The notes under the pieces were generated by a model. That model made no database searches. It was not told where the DNA came from and was given only the letters and a program-made list of their open reading frames with translations. Both the position numbers and the translations under genes were made by a program. Below are positions 56,313 through 64,000 of a DNA stretch of 64,000 nt, piece by piece; position 1 is the stretch's first letter, and each line of letters starts with the position of its first letter. Origin of the DNA: Phytopseudomonas argentinensis (GTDB lineage: Bacteria; Pseudomonadota; Gammaproteobacteria; Pseudomonadales; Pseudomonadaceae); contig NZ_FORC01000002.1 in the NCBI RefSeq assembly GCF_900113905.1, forward strand, positions 1,244,851 to 1,308,850, written 5' to 3'.

Positions 56313-57263
56313 ATGTTATCGAGAACCGCCTCCGATCTGTACTGGATGTCCCGCTACCTGGAGCGGGCGGAAAACCTGGCGCGCATGCTGGACGTCAGCT
56401 ATTCGCTGTCGCTGATGCCCCAGGACGGACGCCGCGACGGCCTTGACGAGCTGACGATGCCGCTGCTGATCACCGGCACCCTGGAGGATTACCAGCAGCG
56501 CCACGGCGAGCTGCATGCCGAGCGCATGCTGCACTTCTTCGCCCTCGATGCACAGAACCCGGCAAGCATCTACAGCTGCCTGGGCGCTGCACGCAGCAAT
56601 GCGCATGCGGTGCGCGGGCGCATCACTGCGGACATGTGGGAGAACATCAACGCCACCTGGCTGGAGATCCGTGGCATCGCCGAGCAGGGGCTGGGGCGCT
56701 ACGGCATCAGCCGCTTCTGCGAGTGGGTCAAGGAGCGCTCCCACCTGTTCCGCGGCGCCACCTTCGGCACCATCGTGCGCGGCGAGGCCTATCGCTTCAT
56801 TCGCCTGGGGACCTTCATCGAGCGCGCCGACAATACCCTGCGCCTGCTCGACGCGCGCTACGAGCTGCTCGGTGAAGACGTCGACGATGTCGATGGCCGG
56901 CCCGCCCACAGCTATTACCAGTGGAGCGCCCTGTTGCGCGCACTGTCCTCGTTCGAAGCCTTCGCCGAGGTCTATCGGGGCTCGCCAGGCGCGCGCAAGG
57001 TGTCGGAATTGTTGCTGCTGCGCCGCGAGGTGCCGCGCTCCTTGAGCGCCTGCATGGACGAGCTTTACCAGATGCTTGCCGGGTTGCCCGGCGACAACGG
57101 TCGCCCGGCACAGCGCCTGGCGGCCGAACTCAATGCGCGGTTGCGCTACACCAGCATCGATGAGGTGCTGGAGGAGGGGCTGCACGCCTGGCTGACCGAA
57201 TTCATCGAGCAGATTCATGAGCTCGGCAGCGCCATCCACACGTCCTACCTGGAGGTCGCATGA
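56313..57263 (+). CDS. Alpha-E domain protein (DUF403)
   Basis: 316-aa all-helical protein of the alpha-E family. It starts MLSRTASDLYWMSRYLERAENLARMLDV, with the later repeats HLFRGATFGTIVRGEAYRFIRLGTFIERADNTLRLLD and CMDELYQMLAG. The ERAE and FIERADN motifs provide acidic residues that could bind metal or serve as an accessory catalytic site. The biochemical role is unknown, but the gene always travels with CP-ATP-grasp and transglutaminase genes. It starts 2 bp after the ATP-grasp stop and overlaps the transglutaminase by 4 bp. Confidence 0.92.
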   Translation: MLSRTASDLYWMSRYLERAENLARMLDVSYSLSLMPQDGRRDGLDELTMPLLITGTLEDYQQRHGELHAERMLHFFALDAQNPASIYSCLGAARSNAHAVRGRITADMWENINATWLEIRGIAEQGLGRYGISRFCEWVKERSHLFRGATFGTIVRGEAYRFIRLGTFIERADNTLRLLDARYELLGEDVDDVDGRPAHSYYQWSALLRALSSFEAFAEVYRGSPGARKVSELLLLRREVPRSLSACMDELYQMLAGLPGDNGRPAQRLAAELNARLRYTSIDEVLEEGLHAWLTEFIEQIHELGSAIHTSYLEVA

Positions 57264-58057
57264 GACTGTCCATTCGCCACAAGACCAGCTATCACTACGA
57301 GGACCAGGTACGAGCCAGCATCCAGTATCTGCGTCTCACCCCCCACGACAGCAACCGCCAGCAGATACTCGAGTGGCAGCTCGACCTGCCGCGTCCTGTT
57401 CGTGCGCAGCGTGATCCCTACGGCAACATCCTCCACGTGCTGACGCTGGACGAGCCCCATGAGTCGATCGTCATCGCCGCCCAGGGCCTGGTCGAGATCG
57501 ACGAGTCGAGCGACGCCGAGCACGAGGGCCAGTCGGCACTGCCGTTCTTGCGCGTTACCCGGCTGACCGAAGCGGATGCGGCCCTGCGCGACTTTGCCTG
57601 GAAGCAGTGCGCTCAGCGTCGCGATCGCACTGCGCTGATCGACCTGATGCACGGCCTCAGCGAACATATCCGCTACCAACCCGGTGTCACTGCCGTGCAG
57701 ACCAGCGCAGCGGAGGCCTTCGCGGGGCGTCAGGGCGTGTGCCAGGACCACGCCCACGCCTTTATCGCCTGCGCGCGCAGCCTGGGCATACCGGCGCGGT
57801 ACGTCTCCGGGTATCTGGTCGCCGATAACCAGGATCACCTGGCCAGCCACGCCTGGGCCGAGGCCTGGCTGGATGGTGCCTGGTACAGCTTCGACGTGAC
57901 CAATTGCCTGGCCAGGCCGGAGCGTCACCTCAAGCTGGCGATCGGTCTGGACTACCTGGATGCCTGTCCGGTACGCGGCATGCGCCGCGGCGGTGGCAGC
58001 GAGCGGATGATGGCGCGGGTCGACGTCGAGCCATTGTTGAGCGTGCAAGCGCAGTGA
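57260..58057 (+). CDS. Transglutaminase-like cysteine peptidase/amidase
   Basis: 265-aa bacterial transglutaminase-like protein. An N-terminal beta domain (about 1-95, RLSIRHKTSYHYEDQVRASIQYLRL) precedes the core. The triad is intact: C161 in RQGVCQDHAH, H197 in SHAWAEAWL and D212 in SFDVTN. No signal peptide, so it is cytoplasmic. It could cleave or cross-link the peptide-like product of the ATP-grasp enzyme. The neighbouring Anbu proteasome-type protease found with such operons in other bacteria is not in this window. Coupled to the alpha-E gene by an ATGA overlap. Confidence 0.92.
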   Translation: MRLSIRHKTSYHYEDQVRASIQYLRLTPHDSNRQQILEWQLDLPRPVRAQRDPYGNILHVLTLDEPHESIVIAAQGLVEIDESSDAEHEGQSALPFLRVTRLTEADAALRDFAWKQCAQRRDRTALIDLMHGLSEHIRYQPGVTAVQTSAAEAFAGRQGVCQDHAHAFIACARSLGIPARYVSGYLVADNQDHLASHAWAEAWLDGAWYSFDVTNCLARPERHLKLAIGLDYLDACPVRGMRRGGGSERMMARVDVEPLLSVQAQ

Positions 58058-58172
58058 CCGGGGCAGGGTGGTGGGCCGTCTTCACCTGCCCGTGCGTCCA
58101 TTCATGCCGGTACGGCTTGCGATCTGATGACGATCGCTTCTAGCATGGCCGCTTTGCCCGAAGGAACAGGCC

Positions 58173-59060
58173 ATGCTGGCCGAGTTGTTTGCTGTACTGG
58201 CGCCAGTGATCATCGTCGCCGGCATTGGTTATGCCTGGGCCCGTAGCGGCCAGCACTATCCCACCGAATTCATTGCCCGTCTGGTACTGACCATCGGTAC
58301 GCCGAGCCTGGTGCTGGCGACCCTGAGCCGTACCGATCTGGATCCCAAGGCCTTCACCAGCATGGCGCTGGGCTGCTTGCTGGTCACCGGCTGCATGGGG
58401 CTTTTTGGGGTGCTGTTCAGCCGCCTGTTCCGCCAGCAGTGGAAGGTGTTGGTGCCGGCATTCCTGTTTCCCAACACCGGCAACATGGGCCTGCCCATCA
58501 GTCTGTACGCATTCGGCGAGCACGGCCTGGCGCTGGCCGTGGCGTTCTTCCTGACCTTGTCGATCATGCAGTTCAGTGTCGGCATTGCGCTGTCCGGCAA
58601 TGCGGCGTCGTTCAGGGACCTGCTGCGCAACCCCATCTTGATCAGCCTGCTCCTAGCCCTGCCGATGATCTTCCTGGATCTGCAACTGCCGCGCTGGCTG
58701 GCCAATACCGTCGGCCTGGTGGGAGGCATGACCATCCCATTGATGCTGCTGACCTTAGGCGTTTCGCTGGCCAGTATCCGCCTGCATCACCTGGGCGCTG
58801 GGCTGGTGCTGGGGGCACTGCGTATCGTGCTGGGGGCTGCCGTTGGCTGGGGTATTGGCGCGGCAATGAACCTCGAGCCGCTGACCCACGCCGTACTGGT
58901 GGTGCAGTCGGCCATGCCGGTGGCTGTGTTCAATTACTTGTTCGCGGTGCGCGCCAATCGCTCTCCCGAACAGGTCGCGAGCCTGGTGATGTGCTCCACG
59001 CTGCTGGCGATTGGCTGGTTGCCGTTGATCCTGGCGTGGTGGATGCCGCGCGTCACCTGA
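58173..59060 (+). CDS. AEC-family transporter (auxin efflux carrier type)
   Basis: 295-aa inner-membrane permease with about ten hydrophobic helices. It begins MLAELFAVLAPVIIVAGIGYAWARSG and has the family block FPNTGNMGLPISLYAFGEHGLALA near residue 100. The C-terminal half-repeat includes VLVVQSAMPVAVFNYLFAVRANRSPE. Bacterial members carry malonate, malate or other organic anions. Substrate unknown. AAGGAACAGGCC before the ATG contains the ribosome binding site. It is separate from the transglutaminase operon (115-bp gap). Confidence 0.88.
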   Translation: MLAELFAVLAPVIIVAGIGYAWARSGQHYPTEFIARLVLTIGTPSLVLATLSRTDLDPKAFTSMALGCLLVTGCMGLFGVLFSRLFRQQWKVLVPAFLFPNTGNMGLPISLYAFGEHGLALAVAFFLTLSIMQFSVGIALSGNAASFRDLLRNPILISLLLALPMIFLDLQLPRWLANTVGLVGGMTIPLMLLTLGVSLASIRLHHLGAGLVLGALRIVLGAAVGWGIGAAMNLEPLTHAVLVVQSAMPVAVFNYLFAVRANRSPEQVASLVMCSTLLAIGWLPLILAWWMPRVT

Positions 59061-59066
59061 GCGGCC

Positions 59067-59162
59067 TCAGCCGATCATCCGGCTCAGGTTTGGGAGAATC
59101 AGCAACACGGCAGTGGCAAAGAGAATCAGCCCCGCCTGGCGGAATTTCGGTTTGTTGATCAT
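59067..59162 (-). CDS. Predicted 31-aa membrane miniprotein
   Basis: A very short gene missed by length cut-offs. The sequence starts MINKPKFRQAGLILFATAVL and ends LILPNLSRMIG: a basic N-terminus followed by one hydrophobic helix of about 18 residues. AAAAGG stands about nine bases before the ATG. It lies just after the convergent AEC transporter gene. The K-F-R-Q head followed by a helix is typical of small inner-membrane proteins; function unknown. Confidence 0.6.
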   Translation of the reverse strand: MINKPKFRQAGLILFATAVLLILPNLSRMIG

Positions 59163-59441
59163 GGCCGTTCGCCTTTTCTGATTGTTGTGGTGCGGGCCGT
59201 GATGACCGCCTCGTCCCCCGGTCCCCGGTGCCTCGGCAAAACCCGATGGCCTACGTATTGACTGTAGAGCGAGCGGTTCATTTTTTTAGATCGGTTTGTT
59301 TTTAAAAGGGTGGATCGACCAGCGCCATAGCTATGGAACCCTTTTTGACTTTCGTACAACCGCGGCGCCAGACGCCGTCACGCATATGGCCATCACCGCG
59401 GCGCCCGCTGCCGTTCGTCAGGAGTTTCAGGCGGCCATAAA

Positions 59442-59465
59442 AAAACCGGCCCGCAGGCCGGTTTT
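59442..59465 (-). terminator. Terminator of the PepSY gene
   Basis: AAAACCGGCC and GGCCGGTTTT form a perfect 10-bp stem around CGCA. The A-run at 59438-59445 gives a U-tail when read from the minus strand, so it ends the PepSY-domain gene. Confidence 0.88.
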
Positions 59466-59479
59466 CAATACTGGCTCAG

Positions 59480-59746
59480 TCAGTTGTCCAGCTGTTCGCG
59501 GATAAGCTTGCCGCTCTTGCCGTCGACACGGAATTCATAGAGGCGGTTGTCCTGCTTGGTGCCTTCACCTTCCCAGTAGCCGGCATCGTCTGCCTCGATC
59601 TTGTGGATCTGGGTGAAGCCCGCCTGCTTGGCGCTGCTCAGAGCTTGCTCGATGCTGATCCAGTCGGCGCCCGGGCGGTCGGCCATGGCGAAGCCGGCGC
59701 TCATGGCGGCAGCGGCGGTGAGGGCAGTCAGGGTCTTCTTGAGCAT
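59480..59746 (-). CDS. Periplasmic PepSY-domain protein
   Basis: 88-aa protein with a Sec signal peptide (MLKKTLTALTAAAAMSAGFAMA) and a single PepSY domain: WISIEQALSSAKQAGFTQIHKIEADDAGYWEGEGTKQDNRLYEFRVDGKSGKLIREQLDN. The ISIEQA start and YEFRVDGKSGKL end are the family hallmarks. Small pseudomonad PepSY proteins often associate with two-component systems or metal stress; no regulator is adjacent here. AAGGAG before the ATG is strong. Confidence 0.9.
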   Translation of the reverse strand: MLKKTLTALTAAAAMSAGFAMADRPGADWISIEQALSSAKQAGFTQIHKIEADDAGYWEGEGTKQDNRLYEFRVDGKSGKLIREQLDN

Positions 59747-59829
59747 CGTGGAACTCCTTCACTGATTAGGAATAGCGCGCCTGCTAGGGGCAGGCACTGC
59801 TGTTTGGAGTCCGGCGCTTCGCTTCGGGT

Positions 59830-60012
59830 TCAGGAAAAACTGTCCTGGCCCGCGTCCACTGGCGCGACGAGCGCGTGCTCGAGCGGTGCCTGCAGCGTCG
59901 AGGGGGACGGAGCTTGCATGCTGGCGGCCAGCAAGGGCAGGGCGATCATCAGGTAGAAGCCAATGGCGCCCAGAGCGCCGTTGCGTGCATAGCGGATGGT
60001 TTGGCGGTGCAT
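59830..60012 (-). CDS. Possible 60-aa single-pass membrane protein
   Basis: The frame starts MHRQTIRYARNGALGAIGFY, with a hydrophobic helix (ALGAIGFYLMIALPLLAASM) and a proline/alanine-rich periplasmic tail. GAGCGAAG is only a weak ribosome binding site, and a longer in-frame start would extend it to 60234 through unlikely basic sequence. No family recognised. Kept as tentative. Confidence 0.45.
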   Translation of the reverse strand: MHRQTIRYARNGALGAIGFYLMIALPLLAASMQAPSPSTLQAPLEHALVAPVDAGQDSFS

Positions 60013-60199
60013 GGGGCTTCGCTCGTCTATGGCCCGCGGGCCGATGGCACAATCATCGGCCGCGCAGCGCCGGCGCAGAAGTAAATACCGCTTATGACGG
60101 CTATCGAATCCGCTGATGGCCGGATAACGCCGCGCCTCTTGCCTTGATGCATCGGCACAGGCAGGCTTTGACTGCTTCGTCACTTTTTCAGGTATCGCC

Positions 60200-60928
60200 A
60201 TGTCGCTGCAGATCTGCATTCTGGAAACCGACATCCTGCGCCCCGAGCTGGTCGACCAGTATCAGGGCTACGGCAGGATGTTCGAACGTCTTTTCGCTGA
60301 CCAGGCCATCACGGCCAGCTTCCAGGTATTCAACGTGATGAAGGGCGACTATCCGCCCGCCGAGGCGCGCTTCGATGCCTACCTGGTCACCGGCAGCAAG
60401 GCGGACTCGTTCGCCAGTGACCCGTGGATCGAAACGCTCAAGGCCTACCTGCTCGAACGCTATCAGGCGGGCGACAAGCTGCTGGGCATCTGCTTTGGCC
60501 ACCAACTGCTGGCGCTGCTGCTCGGCGGCAAGGCCGAGCGGGCGAGCGGCGGCTGGGGCGTGGGCATTCATCGTTATCGGCTGACCGAGCAGCCCGACTG
60601 GATGAAGCCCGCGCTGGACGAGCTGACCCTACTGATCAGCCACCAGGATCAGGTCACCCGATTGCCGGAAAATGCCACATTGCTGGCTACCAGCCCGTTC
60701 TGTGCCCATGCGGCCTACCGCATTGGCGATCAGGTGCTGTGCTTCCAGGGCCATCCGGAGTTCGTGCCCGAATATTCCCGCGCACTGCTGGACATCCGCC
60801 AGCAGCACATCGGTGAGAGCACCTACCGGGCGGCGGTCGACAGCCTGCATGAGGATCACCAGGGGCGCACCGTTGGTGAGTGGATGTTGCGCTTCGTGGC
60901 CAATGGCAAATCGGCCCAGCCGGCCTGA
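60200..60928 (+). CDS. Class I glutamine amidotransferase (GuaA-like domain)
   Basis: 242-aa stand-alone class I GATase. The nucleophile C98 is in LLGICFGHQLLA, and the H185-x-E187 pair is in FQGHPEFVPEY, with the GSKADS oxyanion region before. This group includes gamma-glutamyl hydrolase and GMP-synthase-like amidases; the size and sequence resemble E. coli YfeJ-type proteins. The amide acceptor is unknown. TTTTCAGG precedes the ATG. A strong bidirectional terminator follows. Confidence 0.9.
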   Translation: MSLQICILETDILRPELVDQYQGYGRMFERLFADQAITASFQVFNVMKGDYPPAEARFDAYLVTGSKADSFASDPWIETLKAYLLERYQAGDKLLGICFGHQLLALLLGGKAERASGGWGVGIHRYRLTEQPDWMKPALDELTLLISHQDQVTRLPENATLLATSPFCAHAAYRIGDQVLCFQGHPEFVPEYSRALLDIRQQHIGESTYRAAVDSLHEDHQGRTVGEWMLRFVANGKSAQPA

Positions 60929-60951
60929 CCGCCATGTAGTCAAGGCAATAA

Positions 60952-60977
60952 AAAAACGGCCCGCAAGGGCCGTTTTT
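60952..60977. terminator. Bidirectional terminator between GATase and mqo
   Basis: AAAAACGGCCC and GGGCCGTTTTT form a perfect 11-bp stem around GCAA. A- and T-runs on either side serve the plus-strand GATase gene and the minus-strand mqo gene. Confidence 0.92.
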
Positions 60978-61021
60978 CGTTTTGCCAGGGCGCCTTGCGT
61001 GGAGGCGCCTGTGGTAACCGG

Positions 61022-62641
61022 CTACAGGGCCGGGGCTGCAGCTTCTGCCTGCGGGGCCTGCTCGCTCTGCGGTTGCTCCGGCTTGACCTCGACGAAGGTC
61101 AGCTGCAGACGCTCGCTGCTCCAGGCACGGGTCTTGTTGGTCAGCTCCAGGTCGTTGTTCAGGGTCTTGCCGTAGGAGGGGATGATCTCCTTCAGCTTGT
61201 CCTGCCACTCTGGGGTCTTGATCTTGTCCTTGAAGGTACGCTCCATCAGGTGCAGCATGATCGGCGCAGCGGTGGATGCACCAGGCGAGGCGCCCAGCAG
61301 GGCGGCGATGGAGCCGTCTTCGGAACTGACCACTTCGGTGCCGAACTGCAGGATGCCGCCTTTCTCGGGATCTTTCTTGATGATCTGCACGCGCTGGCCG
61401 GCCTGGATCAGTTCCCAGTCCTTGTCCTGCGCTTCGGGGAAGTATTCACGCAGCGAGTGCATGCGGTCTTCCTGGCTGAGCATCAGCTGACCGATCAGGT
61501 AGGTGCTGAGCGAGAAGTTGTCGATACCGGCGTTGACCATCGGCGAGATGTTGTGGGTGGTGATGGTGCCGAACATGTCCAGCAGCGAACCGTTTTTCAG
61601 GTACTTGGTGGAGAAGGTGGCGAATGGCCCGAACAGAATGACTTTTTCGCCATCGATCATGCGGGTATCCAGGTGCGGAACCGACATTGGTGGCGAGCCG
61701 ACGGAGGCCATGCCATAGACCTTGGCTTGATGCCTGGCGGCGACTTCCGGGTTACGGGTAACCAGGAACGAGCCGCCGACCGGGAAGCCTGCGTAGCCTT
61801 CTGCTTCCGGAATGCCGGACTTCTGCAGCAGCTTGAGCGCGCCGCCACCAGCACCGATGAACACGAACTTGGCGTTGACGGTGCTCAGCTTCTCGCCATT
61901 GGCCAGGTCGGCCACGACGACGTTCCAGGATCCGTCGTCGGCGCGGGTGATGTCGCGTACTTCGTGCTGCACATGAACGTTGAAGACGTCCTTTTTCTGC
62001 GACAGATTGTTCAGTAGCTGCTTGGTGATTTCACCGAAGTTGACATCGGTGCCTGTCTGTACGCGGGTGGCGGCAATCTTTTCACCGGGCTCGCGGCCTT
62101 CCATTACCAGCGGCACCCATTCCTTGATCTGCGCCGGGTCGTTGGAGAACTCCATGTTGCGGAACAGCGAGCTGTGCTGCAGGGCGTCATAACGCTTCTT
62201 GAGGAATTCGGTGTTCTTGTCACCCCATACGAAGCTCATGTGCGGGGTGTTGTTGATGAACGACTTGGGGTTCTTCAGAACACCTTGCTCGACCTGGTAG
62301 GCCCAGAACTGCTTGGAAATCTCGAACGACTCGTTGATCGCCACCGCCTTGCTGATGTCGATGCTGCCGTCAGCCTTTTCCGGGGTGTAGTTCAGCTCAG
62401 CCAGTGCCGAGTGGCCGGTACCGGCGTTGTTCCAGGGGTTGGAACTCTCGCTGGCAACCTCGGGCAGGCGCTCGTACAAGTCGATTTTCCAGGTCGGCTC
62501 CAGCTCGTTGAGGTAGGTGCCGAGGCTCGCACTCATGATGCCCCCGCCGATCAGCAGGACGTCCACGGATTTTTCCGGTTCGGGCTGCTTGGCGCAGCCG
62601 AGCGCGCTCAAGCATAGTAGGGACAGCAGGAGTTTTTTCAT
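61022..62641 (-). CDS. mqo: Malate:quinone oxidoreductase with export-type N-terminus
   Basis: FAD-dependent Mqo that oxidises malate and reduces quinone. The enzyme core starts at about residue 26 with [19 protein letters not shown] (FAD fold). [22 protein letters not shown] and [23 protein letters not shown] are the family blocks, and [19 protein letters not shown] lies near the end. Unlike cytosolic Mqo it has a signal-like start, [18 protein letters not shown], with a lipobox-like ALGC, suggesting a lipoprotein or exported form. The C-terminus is Ala/Pro/Glu-rich. Starts at 62653 and 62680 are possible; 62641 begins the signal. Pseudomonads often hold several Mqo paralogues. Confidence 0.9.
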   Translation of the reverse strand: MKKLLLSLLCLSALGCAKQPEPEKSVDVLLIGGGIMSASLGTYLNELEPTWKIDLYERLPEVASESSNPWNNAGTGHSALAELNYTPEKADGSIDISKAVAINESFEISKQFWAYQVEQGVLKNPKSFINNTPHMSFVWGDKNTEFLKKRYDALQHSSLFRNMEFSNDPAQIKEWVPLVMEGREPGEKIAATRVQTGTDVNFGEITKQLLNNLSQKKDVFNVHVQHEVRDITRADDGSWNVVVADLANGEKLSTVNAKFVFIGAGGGALKLLQKSGIPEAEGYAGFPVGGSFLVTRNPEVAARHQAKVYGMASVGSPPMSVPHLDTRMIDGEKVILFGPFATFSTKYLKNGSLLDMFGTITTHNISPMVNAGIDNFSLSTYLIGQLMLSQEDRMHSLREYFPEAQDKDWELIQAGQRVQIIKKDPEKGGILQFGTEVVSSEDGSIAALLGASPGASTAAPIMLHLMERTFKDKIKTPEWQDKLKEIIPSYGKTLNNDLELTNKTRAWSSERLQLTFVEVKPEQPQSEQAPQAEAAAPAL

Positions 62642-62971
62642 TAGACAGACCATTTCATTAATGTGGTTGCATGGCGGCAAGACCGACGTTGTTACAGCCC
62701 CGGGTGGTGGAGCTGCATCGCCTGTTGCATGCCGCCAGGTTTCGTTCTGCGAAACCGATCAGTCCCGGTGGATTTTTGAAACGCCGGGCATTCACCTTCG
62801 TATGCGCGCTTTCGTCGCAGGCTGGCGCAGAAAGCAATGTCCATGCCGATATGTCTGCTCAGCACTGAACTAGTGATCTGTATCAATTTGTATGTGCCAT
62901 TAATGTGATGCAGGTGGCGAATTCTCGCCTCCTGATCGGCTAAAAAAGGCTGGTTTTGGCGGTTTCTCGCC
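62642..62971. other. Intergenic region upstream of mqo
   Basis: About 330 bp, relatively AT-rich near 62880-62930, where mqo promoter elements are likely, though none is clear. The reverse open frame spanning 62692-63357 is a shadow of the neighbouring gene and is not coding. No RNA gene or repeat seen. Confidence 0.5.
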
Positions 62972-63388
62972 TCAGTTGCCCATGGCACCGCCGCTGCTTG
63001 TGCCCTGGCTGTCGCCTGTGCCCTCGGTGGCCCGTGCCGGCGTGCCACCCGATGCGCCGCTTGGCGGAGTGGAACCGTTGCCTGTTCCGGTGCCTGGCGT
63101 TGTGGTGGCCGGTTGCCGCTGAGGGGCAGCCGGCTGCGTGGCATCGTTCTGCCTGGCAGGGGAGTTGAGCGTGCTGCGTGGTGCCTGTTGGTCAGCGGGT
63201 TGTTGCGGTTGCGTTGTCGACTGACCCGTTGCGCTGTCACTTGCCGGTGGAGAGCCGGTGCGCTCACGAACCATTTCGTCGCCGATCCTGTCACGTTGCT
63301 GCTGCAAGGTCTGGCCATCGCCATCTGCCTGTGCGCCGGCGCTGAACAGCGCCGCAAGCAGCAGCGCCGATCCCATCAATCTGTTCAT
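62972..63388 (-). CDS. Secreted low-complexity protein
   Basis: 138-aa protein with a Sec signal peptide (MNRLMGSALLLAALFSAGAQA). The mature part begins DGDGQTLQQQRDRIGDEMVRERTG, and the rest (about 55-138) is rich in Gln, Pro, Thr, Ser and Gly, with no globular domain. It is probably disordered in the periplasm or cell envelope. The start ATG at 63388 follows GGGAG; a TTG two codons earlier is possible. Function unknown. Confidence 0.7.
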   Translation of the reverse strand: MNRLMGSALLLAALFSAGAQADGDGQTLQQQRDRIGDEMVRERTGSPPASDSATGQSTTQPQQPADQQAPRSTLNSPARQNDATQPAAPQRQPATTTPGTGTGNGSTPPSGASGGTPARATEGTGDSQGTSSGGAMGN

Positions 63389-63480
63389 CTGCAATCTCCC
63401 GATTCACGTGCCTGGTCAGCTGACTGCCCAGGCGTGCGCAATGTTCAGGCAATCCGCCCGGAGGCCCCCCGGGGCCCTTG

Positions 63481-63494
63481 GCAAGGGGCCTTGC
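63481..63494. promoter_or_regulatory. Perfect dyad upstream of the aldehyde dehydrogenase gene
   Basis: GCAAGG-GG-CCTTGC is a perfect inverted repeat about 170 bp before the aldehyde dehydrogenase gene. No terminator tail. It may be an operator, but the spacing to any promoter is unclear. Confidence 0.3.
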
Positions 63495-63662
63495 AGCGAA
63501 AATCGAGGAAGCCGTCTACCCTGATAGCAGCTCGACAGCCGCGCGCTCTGCCACGCCACCTGGCGGCGACTCAGGGCGCGCATGTGGTTACATGCAGAAT
63601 CGAACCATGGCCTGTCGTTCGCCTCATAGGACAGGCCCCTGACAACAAAAGAGGTCCTTCAC

Positions 63663-64000
63663 ATGATCTATGCCAAACCCGGTACCGCAGGCGCCGTCGT
63701 CACCCTCAAGCCACGCTACGGCAACTACATTGGCGGCGAGTTCGTCGCGCCGGTGGGTGGCCAGTACTTCACCAACACCAGCCCGGTGGATGCCTCGACC
63801 ATCGGTGAATTCCCGCGCTCGGACGCCAAGGACATCGACAAGGCCCTGGACGCCGCCCACGCCGCCGCCGATGCCTGGGGCAAAACCTCGGTACAGGATC
63901 GCGCGCTGGTGCTGCTGAAGATCGCCGACCGCATCGAGGCCAACCTCGAACTGCTGGCCGTGGCCGAAACCTGGGACAACGGCAAGGCCGTGCGCGAGAC
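63663..64000 (+). CDS. exaC: ExaC-type NAD-dependent aldehyde dehydrogenase (N-terminal part)
   Basis: The first 112 codons of an ALDH-superfamily enzyme, cut by the right window edge. It begins MIYAKPGTAGAVVTLKPRYG, with NYIGGEFVAPVGGQYFTNTSPVD and DIDKALDAAHAAADAWGKTSVQDRALVLLKIADRIEANLELLAVAETWDNGKAVRE. This N-terminus matches acetaldehyde dehydrogenase ExaC, used in ethanol oxidation in P. aeruginosa. AGAGGTCC lies before the ATG. The catalytic Cys and Glu are beyond the window, so the substrate is inferred. Confidence 0.9.
   Translation, partial: MIYAKPGTAGAVVTLKPRYGNYIGGEFVAPVGGQYFTNTSPVDASTIGEFPRSDAKDIDKALDAAHAAADAWGKTSVQDRALVLLKIADRIEANLELLAVAETWDNGKAVRE

Noticed and set aside
59159..59359. 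66-codon reverse frame overlapping the miniprotein start
   Set aside because: Low-quality composition, no ribosome binding site, and the 31-codon frame explains the region better.
63474..63494. Sigma-54 promoter before the aldehyde dehydrogenase gene
   Set aside because: GG and GC elements are separated by 11 instead of 10 bp and it overlaps a palindrome, so the resemblance is superficial.

Overview
The window is GC-rich bacterial chromosome that reads as a Pseudomonas (gamma-proteobacteria), probably near the P. putida / P. fulva / P. straminea lineages. The genus call rests on the catBCA and pca gene forms, the gap | edd-glk-gltRS-gtsABCD-oprB-hexR | zwf-pgl-eda glucose region, HexR-type operators, Crc/Hfq-type A-rich leaders and Pseudomonas-style REP repeats. 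The species is an inference. No tRNA, rRNA, CRISPR array, prophage or intact transposase was seen.

Layout. 1-11435: aromatic-acid catabolism through the beta-ketoadipate pathway. It holds catR (cut by the window edge), divergent catBCA, a BenR-type regulator, then pcaIJF, pcaT and pcaBDC. pcaHG, pcaK, pcaR and benABCD are not here. 11569-14035: an ABC exporter and folE. 14200-31682: glucose uptake and Entner-Doudoroff catabolism. This includes gap, edd, glk, the GltRS two-component system, an AGE-family sugar isomerase, the GtsABCD glucose ABC importer, the OprB porin, HexR, and zwf-pgl-eda. The galM seen after oprB in P. putida is absent and replaced by REP-type repeats. 31785-33066: a shikimate-dehydrogenase-like gene and a tiny membrane protein. 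33184-39165: a four-gene, translationally coupled DNA-repair operon (MBL exonuclease, ATP-dependent ligase, Lhr-type helicase, PdeM phosphoesterase). 39433-41355: an HBM-domain chemoreceptor with a flagellar-sigma promoter. 41445-42233: a 789-bp largely palindromic non-coding element with perfect 17-bp terminal inverted repeats.

42290-49169: hypothetical protein, alpha/beta hydrolase, aroC, an atypical hypothetical gene, an MFS transporter, an acireductone-dioxygenase-like protein lacking most metal ligands, ogt and alkA. 49348-54534: an LTA-synthase-like sulfatase, a lipoprotein, small proteins, an RraB-family protein, and a protealysin-like M4 protease with its emfourin-type inhibitor. 54901-58057: a permuted ATP-grasp / alpha-E / transglutaminase operon of unknown function, preceded by what looks like a complete sigma-54 promoter with NtrC-like and IHF sites. 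58173-64000: an AEC transporter, small proteins, a GATase, an Mqo with an export-type N-terminus, a secreted low-complexity protein and the start of an ExaC-type aldehyde dehydrogenase.

The first half is one carbon-source module: aromatics enter the TCA cycle through pca, and glucose is taken up and degraded to pyruvate plus glyceraldehyde-3-phosphate. The regulatory sites visible are for CatR, PcaR, HexR, possibly GltR, and Crc/Hfq. The most promising little-described system is the sigma-54-driven ATP-grasp/alpha-E/transglutaminase operon, followed by the coupled repair operon, the palindromic element and the metal-ligand-less ARD homologue.
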